A stretch of 64,000 bases of DNA from an uncultured Propionibacteriaceae bacterium (GTDB taxonomy: Bacteria; Actinomycetota; Actinomycetes; Propionibacteriales; Propionibacteriaceae): assembly GCA_937926975.1 (NCBI GenBank), contig CALBCJ010000039.1, positions 37,247 to 101,246 of the forward strand, given 5' to 3'. The stretch's first letter is position 1; each line of letters starts with the position of its first letter. Both the position numbers and the translations under genes were made by a program. Shown here one piece after another: positions 1-7,802 of the stretch. The notes under the pieces were generated by a model. The model was not told the DNA's origin and ran no database searches. It was given only the letters and a program-made list of their open reading frames with translations.

Positions 1-103
1 TCGGATCACTCCTTGTGCAGCCGGCACCGGCCTGGGCGGGGACCGGGCCTGCCAGGACCAGGGCCGCCACCAGCCCCAGCCCGGCCAGGACCCGCCTCAG
101 CAC
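1..103 (-). CDS. Secreted protein, N-terminal fragment cut by the window edge
   Basis: Only the first 34 codons are in the window. They start at a GTG that overlaps the end of the upstream lipoprotein gene, and they encode a classic Sec signal peptide: two arginines, an Ala/Leu/Val-rich core, and a probable signal peptidase I site after PAQA. The mature part starts GAGC. The family cannot be told from this much. The overlap with the lipoprotein, and the Tad genes further upstream on the same strand, suggest it was the last member of the pilus-linked operon. Confidence 0.55.
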   Translation of the reverse strand, partial: MLRRVLAGLGLVAALVLAGPVPAQAGAGCTRSDP

Positions 104-695
104 GAGTGCTCCCCGTTCCGGTCGTCGGTGACGAAGACACCGTCGTCGAACCACGTCACCCGCAGCGCCAGCGGCATGACGGGGGCCCGGTCTGCCTGGA
201 CCACCGAGCGGCCGTTCTTGTCGACCGCGTCGACGGCCCGGACGTCGGCGCAGACCTGCATCTCGACGCTCTTCACCCCGCCGCTGGTCTGCGCCGGGCC
301 CACCACCGGGAACAAGTAGACCGGGTCCCCGACCTGCTTCCACCCCTGCCCCCGGTACAGGCCGATCGTCTTGCGGCCACGACAAGGGCCCCGTCGCGGG
401 CGACGGTCGACGGGTCAGGAGACGTGACCCTCGGGTCTTTGCACTGGGTGTCCTGCAGCTCAAGATAATCGCGGGCCTTCGCTACCGCGGTCTGCTGGTC
501 CGCGGTCCAGGTCGCTGACGCCACCGGCGACGAGCTCGGGCTCGGGGACGGAGTCAGTGACGGGGACGCGCTGGCCGGGACCGGGACCGGAGCCGGAGTC
601 GAGGCCGGGGCCGGGGTCGGGGTCGGGGCAGCCGACTGGCAGCCAGCCACCACCAGCAGCAGCACCGGCACCACCACAAGAGCAGGTCTGATCAT
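97..695 (-). pseudogene. Lipoprotein of the Tad locus, interrupted by one frameshift
   Basis: The ATG follows a strong GGAGGAGG ribosome site. The protein begins MIRPALVVVPVLLLVVAGC, a lipoprotein signal with lipobox VAGC. A Pro/Ala/Ser/Thr-rich spacer of about 45 residues follows, then a domain with TADQQTAVAKARDYLELQDT. Near position 380 the frame shifts. Read in the next frame, the protein continues GRKTIGLYRGQGWKQVGDPV and runs to a natural stop, about 200 aa in total if the shift is repaired. It is either a recent pseudogene or a one-base sequencing error in a G/C run. It is probably a surface lipoprotein; function unknown. Confidence 0.6.
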
Positions 696-700
696 CGGTA

Positions 701-845
701 CGCCTCCTCCACACAAGGGGACTGGATTCTGTTGCGGGTCTGGGTGCTGTCCCGCCTGGCGACGCCTCCTCCACACAAGGGGACTGGATTCTGTTGCGGG
801 TCTGGGTGCTGTCCCGCCTGGCGACGCCTCCTCCACAGGGGGACT
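701..845. repeat. 62-bp tandem repeat, two full copies and a partial third
   Basis: Two identical 62-bp units (701-762 and 763-824) are followed by the first part of a third, which then diverges. On the minus strand each unit contains GTGTGGAGGAGGCG, the ribosome-binding region used by the adjacent lipoprotein gene. The array therefore looks like a tandem duplication of that gene's leader. Its far side abuts the point where the upstream TadE-like reading frame stops resembling a pilus protein. Confidence 0.9.
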
Positions 846-978
846 GGTTTCTCAGGTCACACGCTCGACGGGCATGGACCACCACGGCCAGGAGCAGCAT
901 GACCACGGCCGTGTACACGGCCAGGCTGCCCTGCTCGCCGCGTCTCACCTGCTCCCTCATGGAGCGGTCGGACCTCAT
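840..978 (-). pseudogene. TadE/TadG-like pilus assembly protein, truncated
   Basis: The reading frame starts 2 bases past the stop of the pilin gene and encodes MRSDRSMREQ, then RRGEQGSLAVYTAVVMLLLA. This is the charged N-terminus and single membrane helix typical of TadE-like pseudopilins in actinobacterial Tad loci. After about 40 residues similarity ends and the frame runs into the 62-bp repeats, where no conserved domain follows. TadE-like proteins are usually 100-140 aa, so the 3' part appears deleted and replaced by the repeat. Confidence 0.5.
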
Positions 979-979
979 G

Positions 980-1156
980 TCACTTCGGCATTCGTGCTCG
1001 AACGTAGGCCGTCACAGCGGTCACCACGATGCCAGCCACCACAATCGCACCGGCGAGGAGGATGGCGTTCTCCGTACTCTGCGACAGGCCGCGCTCGTCA
1101 CGCGGGGCCAGCAGCCAGCCGGGCGTCCGCGCCACCAGGGTCATCAGCATCTTCAT
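980..1156 (-). CDS. Small Flp-type pilin (58 aa)
   Basis: A 58-codon gene with a good ribosome site (GGAAGGAG) encodes a short basic leader, then RDERGLSQSTENAILLAGA and a long hydrophobic helix, ending in YVRARMPK. Flp/TadE pilins have this plan: a short N-terminal leader, a Glu near the processing site and one N-terminal helix. It lies 12 bases after tadC and directly before the TadE remnant, where the pilin sits in actinobacterial Tad loci. It would be the major pilus subunit. No prepilin peptidase is in the window. Confidence 0.7.
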   Translation of the reverse strand: MKMLMTLVARTPGWLLAPRDERGLSQSTENAILLAGAIVVAGIVVTAVTAYVRARMPK

Positions 1157-1168
1157 TCTCCTTCCGTG

Positions 1169-2056
1169 TCAGGTGAGTAGCAGCAGGATCGGGGGGGCCA
1201 GGAAGATCAGCCCGAAGACCAGGGCGGGCAGCACCATGAACACCGTCATCCGCTCGGTCTGCTCGTGGGCCTGGATCCGGTCCCGGGTCAGGTGCGCGTC
1301 GCGCAGCTCCTTGACGCGGGCCCGCAGGCTGTCGACCAGGGACGCGCCCTGCTCGTCGAGGCTCATCACGTCGACGATGTCGCGCAGCCCCGGCAGGTCC
1401 AGCTCGTCCGCCAGCCGGAGCAGGTCCGGGTACGGGGAGCGCTGCTCCAGCCGGGCCCGCTCCAAGGTGGCGTGGATCTGGCGGAAGGGCGTGGCCTCGG
1501 AGACGCTGGCGGCCGACGCCAGCGCCTGAGGCGCCGACTGGTTGGCCAGCCGCTCCAGCACGACCAGGTCGAAGAAGGTGAGCAGGGCCTCGCTGGCGTC
1601 CTCACGGACCACCCGCCCGGAGCGGCGCAGCGAGATGTCGGGCCAGAAGAAGCCCAGCACCCCCAGCCCCAGCGCCGCCGTCACCGGGAAGGTCCAGCCG
1701 GTCCCGAGCGCCCAGGCCGCCGCCCCTCCGAGCAGGGACGGCACCGCCAGGCCGAGCAGGGTGAGAACCACCTTGTCGGCCAGGAACTCGGCGATGGAGA
1801 CCCCGCGCAGCTCGAGCAGCCGCAGGGTCTGCGTCGACACCGGCACCCGCAGGCGGCGGTACGCGGCCGAGCCGAGCCGGTCTGACAGCGAGGTAGCGCT
1901 GCCTCCCAGCTCGGGCACGGGCGCCGCCCCCTCCAGCCGGCCCAGGGCGTCGTCGAGCCGAACCGTACGGCGGATGCTGGCCACCACCACCAGGTAGCAG
2001 CCGGTGAGGACCGCCATCCCGCACAGGGCGGCCAGCACGACGGCGGAAGGAGTCAT
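1169..2056 (-). CDS. tadC: TadC-like type II secretion F-domain membrane protein
   Basis: The 295-aa protein has an N-terminal helix, two helices near residues 105-155, a cytoplasmic T2SF (GspF-like) helical domain containing ATPFRQIHATLERARLEQ and a hydrophobic C-terminal pair ending in PPILLLLT. TadB and TadC form the inner-membrane platform of the Flp pilus machine. The start codon overlaps the tadB stop in an ATGA, which supports this start and translational coupling. Confidence 0.82.
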   Translation of the reverse strand: MTPSAVVLAALCGMAVLTGCYLVVVASIRRTVRLDDALGRLEGAAPVPELGGSATSLSDRLGSAAYRRLRVPVSTQTLRLLELRGVSIAEFLADKVVLTLLGLAVPSLLGGAAAWALGTGWTFPVTAALGLGVLGFFWPDISLRRSGRVVREDASEALLTFFDLVVLERLANQSAPQALASAASVSEATPFRQIHATLERARLEQRSPYPDLLRLADELDLPGLRDIVDVMSLDEQGASLVDSLRARVKELRDAHLTRDRIQAHEQTERMTVFMVLPALVFGLIFLAPPILLLLT

Positions 2057-2913
2057 CGCGGCACCCCCTGCAGGATCCGGGTCCGGCGCCGGCTGACGGT
2101 CACCCGGCGCATCAGGAGCAGCGACCCCACGTACATGCCGATCAGCGCGGCCAGGACCACCTGCCCCAGCAGCGTCGAGTACGGCGCGAAGAAGCTCCCT
2201 CCGAACAGCAGCGCCACCCCCAGCATCACCACCGTGATCACCGTCACCTGGCGGACCACGATCCGGGGCTTGGCGCGCTCGGTCTCCACCTCCCGCATCG
2301 CCCGGAGCCGGTCCTGAAGCGACTCCGACAAGGCCACCAGGGTGGCGGTTGCCCCGGTCCCGCCGCGCCGGGCGGCGAGCATCAGGGCCGCGACCACCGA
2401 GTCGGCGTCCGCGCTGTCGAGGTCGTCGGCGAAGGCCCGCAGCGCGTCCCAGGTGGACCACCGCTCGTCGAGCCGCAGCACCAGCAGCCGTACCGGGTCC
2501 TCCAGCTCGTCGGGCACCTGCCGGACCGAGATCCGGATCGCGTCACTGATCGAGCGTCCGGTCGGCATCGACGCGGTCAGGGTCCGGACCCACCGCTCCA
2601 GCGCCCGCAGCAGGTCCAGGTCGGCCGACGGCGGGGTGGCCAGCAGCACCGGCAGCCCCAGCACCGCCAGCGGCCCAACCCCCAGCATCACCGGCCACCC
2701 GGTGAGCACCAGCCCGACCAGCCCGGCGACCACCGCCACGACCAGCTGGACGAGCCGGCCCCGACCCGTACGCCCCCGGAACCAGGCCGCCAGCCGAGTC
2801 TGCACAGATGTGGACGACTCTGTGGACAACCTGTCGGTACGTCTCATGCCCAGCCCCGCGACGAACAGGCCGAGCAGCAGCACCGCCCCGCAGCCAGCGA
2901 TCAGTGTGGTCAT
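2053..2913 (-). CDS. tadB: TadB-like type II secretion F-domain membrane protein
   Basis: The 286-aa protein has an N-terminal helix, a helix pair near residues 60-90, a T2SF domain around residues 105-215 and two C-terminal helices. It pairs with TadC as the platform protein of the Flp/Tad pilus. The chosen ATG overlaps the TadA stop as ATGA; an ATG 12 bases upstream is the alternative. A perfect 9-bp DnaA box (TGTGGACAA) lies inside the 5' coding part, probably by chance. Confidence 0.82.
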   Translation of the reverse strand: MTTLIAGCGAVLLLGLFVAGLGMRRTDRLSTESSTSVQTRLAAWFRGRTGRGRLVQLVVAVVAGLVGLVLTGWPVMLGVGPLAVLGLPVLLATPPSADLDLLRALERWVRTLTASMPTGRSISDAIRISVRQVPDELEDPVRLLVLRLDERWSTWDALRAFADDLDSADADSVVAALMLAARRGGTGATATLVALSESLQDRLRAMREVETERAKPRIVVRQVTVITVVMLGVALLFGGSFFAPYSTLLGQVVLAALIGMYVGSLLLMRRVTVSRRRTRILQGVPR

Positions 2914-4307
2914 CACAGCCCCCACGCCGCGTCGTACGGGGCCAGATCGGCCAAGAAGCCGGAGTCGGGGTGAAACTCCTCACCAGCAGCGGTTTTCCGG
3001 TAGACCAGGTGGGTGACAGGCCGGTCGTTCTCGACCGCTCCGGTGAGCTGGCGGACCTCGGAGACCTCCCGCCGGCGCAGCCCGCCGCGCCAGGTGTCGT
3101 CGGTGAGCTGAATGTGGACCAGCAGGTGCAGGTTGTGGGCAATCTGCCGGTAGGCCTCGGGCATCGTCACTACCCGGCCCTGCGCCACCCGGGCCGCCAG
3201 GCGGTCCATGATCGACGCCGCCGAGTGGGCGTGCGTGGTGCTCATCGACCCAGCCCCGGCCTGCATCGCCTCGAACATCGCCCCGGCCTCGACACCGCGG
3301 ACCTCGCCCACCACGATCCGCGACAGGTTCTGCCGCAGTGCCTCCGGGATCAGGTCGGCCACCGTGACCTCGCCGATCCAGTGCCCGTTCAGCTGCTCGC
3401 CCATCCCTACCCGGGCCTGAAGCGCGACCACGTTCTGGCGGCCGGGCTGCAGGTGGGTGAGCAGCTCGTAGTCGGTCTCGATGGTCCCGAACCGCTCCTG
3501 GCGCGGGATCGCCGCCACCAGCGCCCGCAGGAAGGTCGTCTTGCCCGCACCCTGGTCACCGGCGATCACGATCGACTTGCGGGCCAGCACCGCCGAGTGC
3601 AGGAAGCGGGCGACCACCTCGGGGAGCATCCTGCGCGCCACCAGGTCCCGCAGGGTCACCGTGGTCAGGATGTGCTGGCGGATGGTGATGCTGGGCCGGT
3701 GGGAGAGCCCGAAGCCGATCGCGTGCAGCCGGAACCGGTCGCCCAGGGCCAGGGTCATCGTGGGGTGGGCGGCGTCGAAGGGCCGCGACGGGGTGGCTGA
3801 CTCTCCCAGGAACCGGATCGCCTCCACCAGCTCCTCGTCGCTGTCGGCGACCGGTGGCTGCGGCACCCGGCGGCCGTCGGCGTACTGCACCCGGACGTTC
3901 TCGTGCCCGTTGATCTCGATGTTCTCCACGTCCGGCAGCTCGAAGAGGGGCTGCAGCCGCCCGTACCCGAAGACCGCGTGCTCGACCGCCTCGGCGTACT
4001 GCCGCTCCAGCGCCGGGGGCCACAGCGCCTCGCCGCGGGCGGCGATCTGCTCGGCGTGCGCCTTGACCACCCCTCGGATCACGGACCGGCCCATGAGCAG
4101 GCGGTCGTCGTCGCCCATCGGCCGTCCGCTGTCGGCCAGGTACGCCTGCAGGGTCCGGCTGATCTCGGCCGCCGCCTCCCGCCGCAGCTGGACCACCTGG
4201 CCCCAGTCGACGGGGCTCTCAGCCGGCAGCTCGGCCACCGCCCGCGCCGCGGGCGGGAAGGAGGCCTGGATCTGCTCCTGGAAGAGGGGAATCTGGGACA
4301 GGCTCAT
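2913..4307 (-). CDS. tadA: TadA/CpaF pilus assembly ATPase
   Basis: The 464-aa GspE-family ATPase powers Flp pilus extension. Visible features are an N-terminal helical region, the CpaF core FGYGRLQPLFELPDVENIEI near residue 113, the Walker A loop GDQGAGKTT at about 250-258, a Walker B region RIVVGEVRG and the His-box segment STTHAHSA. The ATG overlaps the end of tadZ (ATGA), and its own stop overlaps the start of tadB, so the five core genes form one tightly coupled operon. Confidence 0.93.
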   Translation of the reverse strand: MSLSQIPLFQEQIQASFPPAARAVAELPAESPVDWGQVVQLRREAAAEISRTLQAYLADSGRPMGDDDRLLMGRSVIRGVVKAHAEQIAARGEALWPPALERQYAEAVEHAVFGYGRLQPLFELPDVENIEINGHENVRVQYADGRRVPQPPVADSDEELVEAIRFLGESATPSRPFDAAHPTMTLALGDRFRLHAIGFGLSHRPSITIRQHILTTVTLRDLVARRMLPEVVARFLHSAVLARKSIVIAGDQGAGKTTFLRALVAAIPRQERFGTIETDYELLTHLQPGRQNVVALQARVGMGEQLNGHWIGEVTVADLIPEALRQNLSRIVVGEVRGVEAGAMFEAMQAGAGSMSTTHAHSAASIMDRLAARVAQGRVVTMPEAYRQIAHNLHLLVHIQLTDDTWRGGLRRREVSEVRQLTGAVENDRPVTHLVYRKTAAGEEFHPDSGFLADLAPYDAAWGL

Positions 4308-5089
4308 GCGACCCCCTGGATCCTCAGCCGCCGCGCCTGCAGCCGCGCCGCAATCGCCGACGCTGCCTCCCGCAGACCCCGTACGTAGGGACGGTCGCCG
4401 AACCGGCGAGGCTCGTCGGCGCCCTCGGCCAGCACCGCCGCCCCGGCCGGGTCGTACGGCAGAGCGGCCCAGGCCGGCAGCCCGAACTGGCTCTCGACCT
4501 CGGGGACCCGGTACGGCCGGTCGGGCCCGACCACCAGCAGCCCGACCTGGGCGTTGCTCTGGAACCGCTGGGTCAGGTCCTGCAGGACCGGCAGGTAGAT
4601 CCGCAGCGCCGCCAGCGCCGGCAGGTGGCTCCGGGTCGCCACCAGGACCGCGTCGGCAGCACTGAGCAGGCCGGCCAGGGGGCCTTCGGTCGCGATCCGT
4701 CCCGCGTCGACCAGGCACGTCAGCCCGGCCCGAGAGTGCTCCGTGAGGGCATCGGCGAGCTGGGGCCACAGCGGCCCGAAGAGCGTAGCGGCGCCAGGGT
4801 TGCTGAATCCCGGCAGGAAGAGCCGGCGGGTGCTGCCCTCGGCCAGCGGCAGGCTCTCGCCGAGCAGCCGCGGCGCCAGCGGCCGTCCTTCGCGGGCGGC
4901 CCGGGCCAGCTCCGGCAGACCGGCCCCACCGCTGTGGCTGCCGCGCAGGTACCCCGCCAGCACTGCCTGGGTGGGGTGAGGGTCGGCGTCGACGAGAAGG
5001 ACGTCCGTCGGCCACATCAGCGACAGCCCGACCCCGGTCGCGGTCACTCCCGGGGAGGCCGCGGCGCTGACCAGCACGATGACCGCCAT
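4304..5089 (-). CDS. tadZ: TadZ/CpaE-like MinD-type ATPase, P-loop lysine missing
   Basis: The 261-aa protein has the MinD/ParA-like fold of TadZ pilus-localisation proteins: an N-terminal beta strand and loop (VSAAASPGVTATGVGLSL), then VLLVDADPHP (switch I-like) and a central LTCLVDAG strand. The P-loop lacks the lysine expected in GKT/GKG, so ATP hydrolysis may be lost; TadZ proteins with atypical P-loops are known. It lies between the CpaB-like gene and cpaF, as in other actinobacterial Tad operons. Confidence 0.75.
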   Translation of the reverse strand: MAVIVLVSAAASPGVTATGVGLSLMWPTDVLLVDADPHPTQAVLAGYLRGSHSGGAGLPELARAAREGRPLAPRLLGESLPLAEGSTRRLFLPGFSNPGAATLFGPLWPQLADALTEHSRAGLTCLVDAGRIATEGPLAGLLSAADAVLVATRSHLPALAALRIYLPVLQDLTQRFQSNAQVGLLVVGPDRPYRVPEVESQFGLPAWAALPYDPAGAAVLAEGADEPRRFGDRPYVRGLREAASAIAARLQARRLRIQGVA

Positions 5090-5709
5090 CAGGGCACCCG
5101 CACCACGACGAGGCGGTCGTTGGCGGCGAGCTGGGCCACCTTGGTCGCCAGGTTCGCGGCGACCGAGACGTCGAGGACCTGGGCTGCTCCGTCCGGGGTC
5201 TCCCGGGCCGCGGTGACCACGGTCCCCGTCCCCAGCAGTGCCTCGGCAGCTGCAGCGTCGTCGCCGAGCCCGATCAGGTTGACCCTGGTGCCCGGCGGCA
5301 TGCTGCGGACCGGGAGCCGGCCCGGCCCCAGCCTCAGACCGACCTGCGCCGTGTCCGGCTCCACCACGTGAGCTCCGAAGGAGTCCGGGGTGACCAGGGA
5401 GCCCTCCTCCAGGTCGGTCAGGGCCACCTTCCCCACCACCTCGCTCATCGACGCAGCCGGGACCACGCGCATCCCGGCCGCCACGGTCACGTCGACCGCC
5501 TGGACATGATCCTGGGAGATCACGCCTCCGCGGTTGACGGTGTGGCGCATCACCAGCACCGGCTGGGCCGTGGTCCCGGTCTGGTAGACCGCCACCGCCC
5601 CGAGCGCACCGAGGCAGGCCAGGAGCACGCCGAGAACGATCAGCCGGGGGCTGCGCCGGGCCCGCAGCTGCGTACCAGCGGGGCGGGGTGGCAGTGGTGT
5701 CATCGACAT
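5089..5709 (-). CDS. CpaB-like SAF-domain pilus assembly protein
   Basis: The 206-aa protein has one N-terminal membrane helix (RLIVLGVLLACLGALGAVAV) and a periplasmic SAF domain (RHTVNRGGVISQDHVQAVDV; GSLVTPDSFGAH). CpaB/RcpC proteins of Tad systems look like this. The ATG at this start has GAGGGAG just upstream; a GTG-type extension of 16 codons is possible but lacks a ribosome site. It is the first gene of the Tad operon, so the promoter should lie just upstream. Confidence 0.72.
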   Translation of the reverse strand: MSMTPLPPRPAGTQLRARRSPRLIVLGVLLACLGALGAVAVYQTGTTAQPVLVMRHTVNRGGVISQDHVQAVDVTVAAGMRVVPAASMSEVVGKVALTDLEEGSLVTPDSFGAHVVEPDTAQVGLRLGPGRLPVRSMPPGTRVNLIGLGDDAAAAEALLGTGTVVTAARETPDGAAQVLDVSVAANLATKVAQLAANDRLVVVRVP

Positions 5710-5790
5710 GTCTCCCTCAGGGGTGGTTCCAAGCCTTCCAGCGACATCTTTGCGCACGGAAGCCCGCTAAGAAAAGGGGAAAGTCAGAAG

Positions 5791-5826
5791 TGTGGACAAC
5801 TAGGTCAAGGAACAAAGTTATGCACA
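5791..5826. promoter_or_regulatory. Two DnaA boxes upstream of the Tad operon
   Basis: TGTGGACAA (reverse complement TTGTCCACA, a perfect actinobacterial box) is followed 18 bases later by TTATGCACA on the other strand. Their facing orientation and place in an intergenic region suggest possible DnaA binding outside oriC. Confidence 0.4.
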
Positions 5827-6161
5827 GCCGGGCCTGAAGGGGGCCCGCCAGCCCTGAGCCGCGTGCTTCTGCCCTGGTCAGCGGGGACTACGCCTCCGAA
5901 GCTACGCCCCCGAAGCCAGGAGCCGTCGGCACCTGGTCCGCCTCGGCTGTTGAGACCGAGCACCACCGAGACCAGCGCCGAGCCGTCGTCGGAGGCCCCC
6001 GAGGCCCGGGCCTTCACCGCGCTCGGCGCGGACGGCGCCCTGTGGACCGTACGGCTCCGCGCCCAGGCCTGGCCGCCCCCTCGACGACCAGCCGCCTGGG
6101 CTGGTCGAGGAGGCCGCTGCCGGGCCGGAGCCTGCCGGGCACCCCGCGCCGCGCACCCACC

Positions 6162-6234
6162 GCACAGGATCGGGCCTCTCCGCTTCTCAGACGGCCGAGG
6201 CAGGCCAGACGGCACCCCCGGTCCGCTGCTGTGC
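6162..6234. repeat. Dispersed inverted-repeat element, copy 1
   Basis: The left arm GCACAGGATCGGGCC and right arm GGTCCGCTGCTGTGC are imperfect reverse complements about 43 bases apart. The right arm is the family consensus. It lies at the 3' end of the ATPase gene. Confidence 0.6.
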
Positions 6235-6247
6235 TCACCTTCAGCCC

Positions 6248-7420
6248 TCACCCCACCGAGCGCAGGTACCGCCCGAAGTGGGGAACGGTGAAGGCGATCC
6301 GGCCCCGCTCGGTGGCGTACACCAGCCCCTTCTTCAGCAGCGCGTCACGGGCCGGGGACACCGACTGCGGGGTCCGCTGCAGGAGCCGGGCCACCTCGGC
6401 GGTGGCCACGGAGGCCTCGTCCGCATCGGCCTCGGCCATCGCCCGCAGGTAGTCCCGCTCCGCCGGGGTCGCCCGCTCGTACCGGGAGCCGAAGAAGCCC
6501 ACCGCCAGCTCGGCCTCGGCCTCCGGCACCCCTACCCGGACGTCGTCGGCGGTGATCGGCGAGCTCGGTGCCGCGTCCCAGACCACCTTCCCGTACGCCT
6601 GCACGAAGTACGGGTACCCACCGGTGACCTGGTACATCGCCTCCAGCGCCTCCGGGTCCCAGTCCACTCCCTCCTCAGCGGCCGGCGACACCAGTGCCTG
6701 GTCAGCCGGCTCGCGGCTCAGCCGGTCGATTCGGTGGTAGCGGAAGAGCCGCTCCGAGTACGACTTCGACGCCGACAGAACAGCGGGCAGGTGCGGCAGC
6801 CCCGCCCCGACCACGACCAGCGGCAGGCTCATCTGCCCGACCTCGTGCACCGCGGCGCACAGCGCCGAGACATCGGCCGGGCCCAGGTCCTGCATCTCGT
6901 CGATGAACACGGCGATCCCGCGCTCCCGGTCGGCGGCCAGGCCGCCCAGGTCGGTGAGCAGCTCGACCAGGTCGATCTCGATGTCGCCGGAGTCGGCGCG
7001 CCCGGTCACGGTGGGCGCCAGGATCCCAGGCTGCCAGCGGTCGGACGGCTTGGCCCCTCGGGGGGCGTCCCGCTCCACGAAGGCCTTGAGCACCCCCAGC
7101 CCGTGAGCCGGGTCAGGGTGCCCGAGCTCACGCACCGCCATATGCAGTGCTGCTCCGAGTGGTCGGCGAAGCCCCTGGTCAGGGCGGGCCTCGAGCTTGC
7201 CGGTGCCCCATCCGGCCCGGACCGCCGCCGACCGCATGGTGTTCAGCAGGACGGTCTTGCCCACCCCCCGCAGCCCGGTCAGCACCAGCGACCGCTCGGG
7301 GCGGCCGCGGGCGATGCGCTCCACGACGATGTCGAACTGCCGCAGCTGCTCGTCGCGTCCGGCCAGCTGCGGCGGGCGCTGGCCCGCTCCAGGGGCGTAC
7401 GGGTTGATCACCGGGTCCAC
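6248..7420 (-). CDS. AAA/STAND-type ATPase with C-terminal winged helix
   Basis: The 390-aa protein starts with INPYAPGAGQRPPQLAGRDE, the hallmark entry of the ORC/CDC6-like AAA ATPase family. It has a Walker A SLVLTGLRGVGKTVLLNTMR near residue 45-65, a Walker B GIAVFIDEMQDLG, a sensor stretch LPLVVVGAGLPHLP and a C-terminal winged helix (VAELARLLQ-like, then RGRIAFTVPHFGRYLR). Such stand-alone ATPases occur widely in actinobacteria with unknown partners. The GTG start has no ribosome site; TACGGT lies 6 bases upstream, which fits a leaderless transcript. Confidence 0.75.
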   Translation of the reverse strand: MDPVINPYAPGAGQRPPQLAGRDEQLRQFDIVVERIARGRPERSLVLTGLRGVGKTVLLNTMRSAAVRAGWGTGKLEARPDQGLRRPLGAALHMAVRELGHPDPAHGLGVLKAFVERDAPRGAKPSDRWQPGILAPTVTGRADSGDIEIDLVELLTDLGGLAADRERGIAVFIDEMQDLGPADVSALCAAVHEVGQMSLPLVVVGAGLPHLPAVLSASKSYSERLFRYHRIDRLSREPADQALVSPAAEEGVDWDPEALEAMYQVTGGYPYFVQAYGKVVWDAAPSSPITADDVRVGVPEAEAELAVGFFGSRYERATPAERDYLRAMAEADADEASVATAEVARLLQRTPQSVSPARDALLKKGLVYATERGRIAFTVPHFGRYLRSVG

Positions 7421-7802
7421 GCTGCGACCGTATCTGCCGGTCTACGGATTCTGAGAGAGCTCGGCAGACAGACCTGGCGTGTCGCCGGCCCCAGCGGCTG
7501 GTGCGTCGCGCAGCAGCGGGCGCAGGGGGGTGCCAGCCGCGTGGGTGGGGGCGCGCCAGGCTGGCTCGGTCCGCTGCTCTGCCTCGCGTGATGCCACCCG
7601 ACACGCCCTCGGTCTACGGAACGGGGTTGAGAGTTTCCTAAGAATCTGTCAGGATTCGATCAGAGATCACCCCAGACCTCGCCTCGCCCCCCAGGCCCGG
7701 AGCCCACGAGAAGGCGTCCACCCTTCTCGTACCACGACCCCGGTCCCTGTGACGATGGCACCCCCGGGCACCACTGCCCCCGACCGATCGCAGGAGTGTC
7801 GC
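7421..7802. other. Divergent intergenic region with inverted-repeat element
   Basis: The region separates the divergently transcribed ATPase and DUF1800 genes. It holds the leaderless promoter of the ATPase at its left end and one copy of the dispersed inverted repeat. A GC-poorer stretch (GAGAGTTTCCTAAGAATC, near 7628) is a plausible promoter area for DUF1800. No gene is seen. Confidence 0.45.
7509..7582. repeat. Dispersed inverted-repeat element, copy 2
   Basis: The left arm CGCAGCAGCGGGC and right arm GGTCCGCTGCTCTGC face each other across about 46 bases. The stem core AGCAGCGG/CCGCTGCT is perfect. Confidence 0.7.

Larger units (their letters stand above)
5710..6247. other. Intergenic region upstream of the Tad operon
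   Basis: No convincing gene is seen; reading frames on both strands are low-complexity. The Tad operon promoter should lie at the left end. The region holds a perfect DnaA box (5791-5799), an E. coli-like box TTATGCACA (5818-5826) and one copy of the dispersed inverted-repeat element at its right end. The stretch 5,990-6,075 reads EARAFTALGADGALWTVRLR on the plus strand, which might be gene debris, but I could not place it. Confidence 0.5.

Noticed and set aside
2823..2839. Perfect DnaA box TGTGGACAA in tadB
   Set aside because: It is a single box inside coding sequence with no partner; chance occurrence is likely.
6001..6110. Possible minus-strand pilus-like stretch (DDGSALVSVVLGL)
   Set aside because: It resembles TadE/TadG starts only weakly, and the frame on either side is low-complexity with no start or ribosome site.
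5368..6291. Long plus-strand open frame opposite the CpaB-like gene
   Set aside because: It is the shadow of the minus-strand gene and low-complexity intergenic sequence; no domain or ribosome site supports it.
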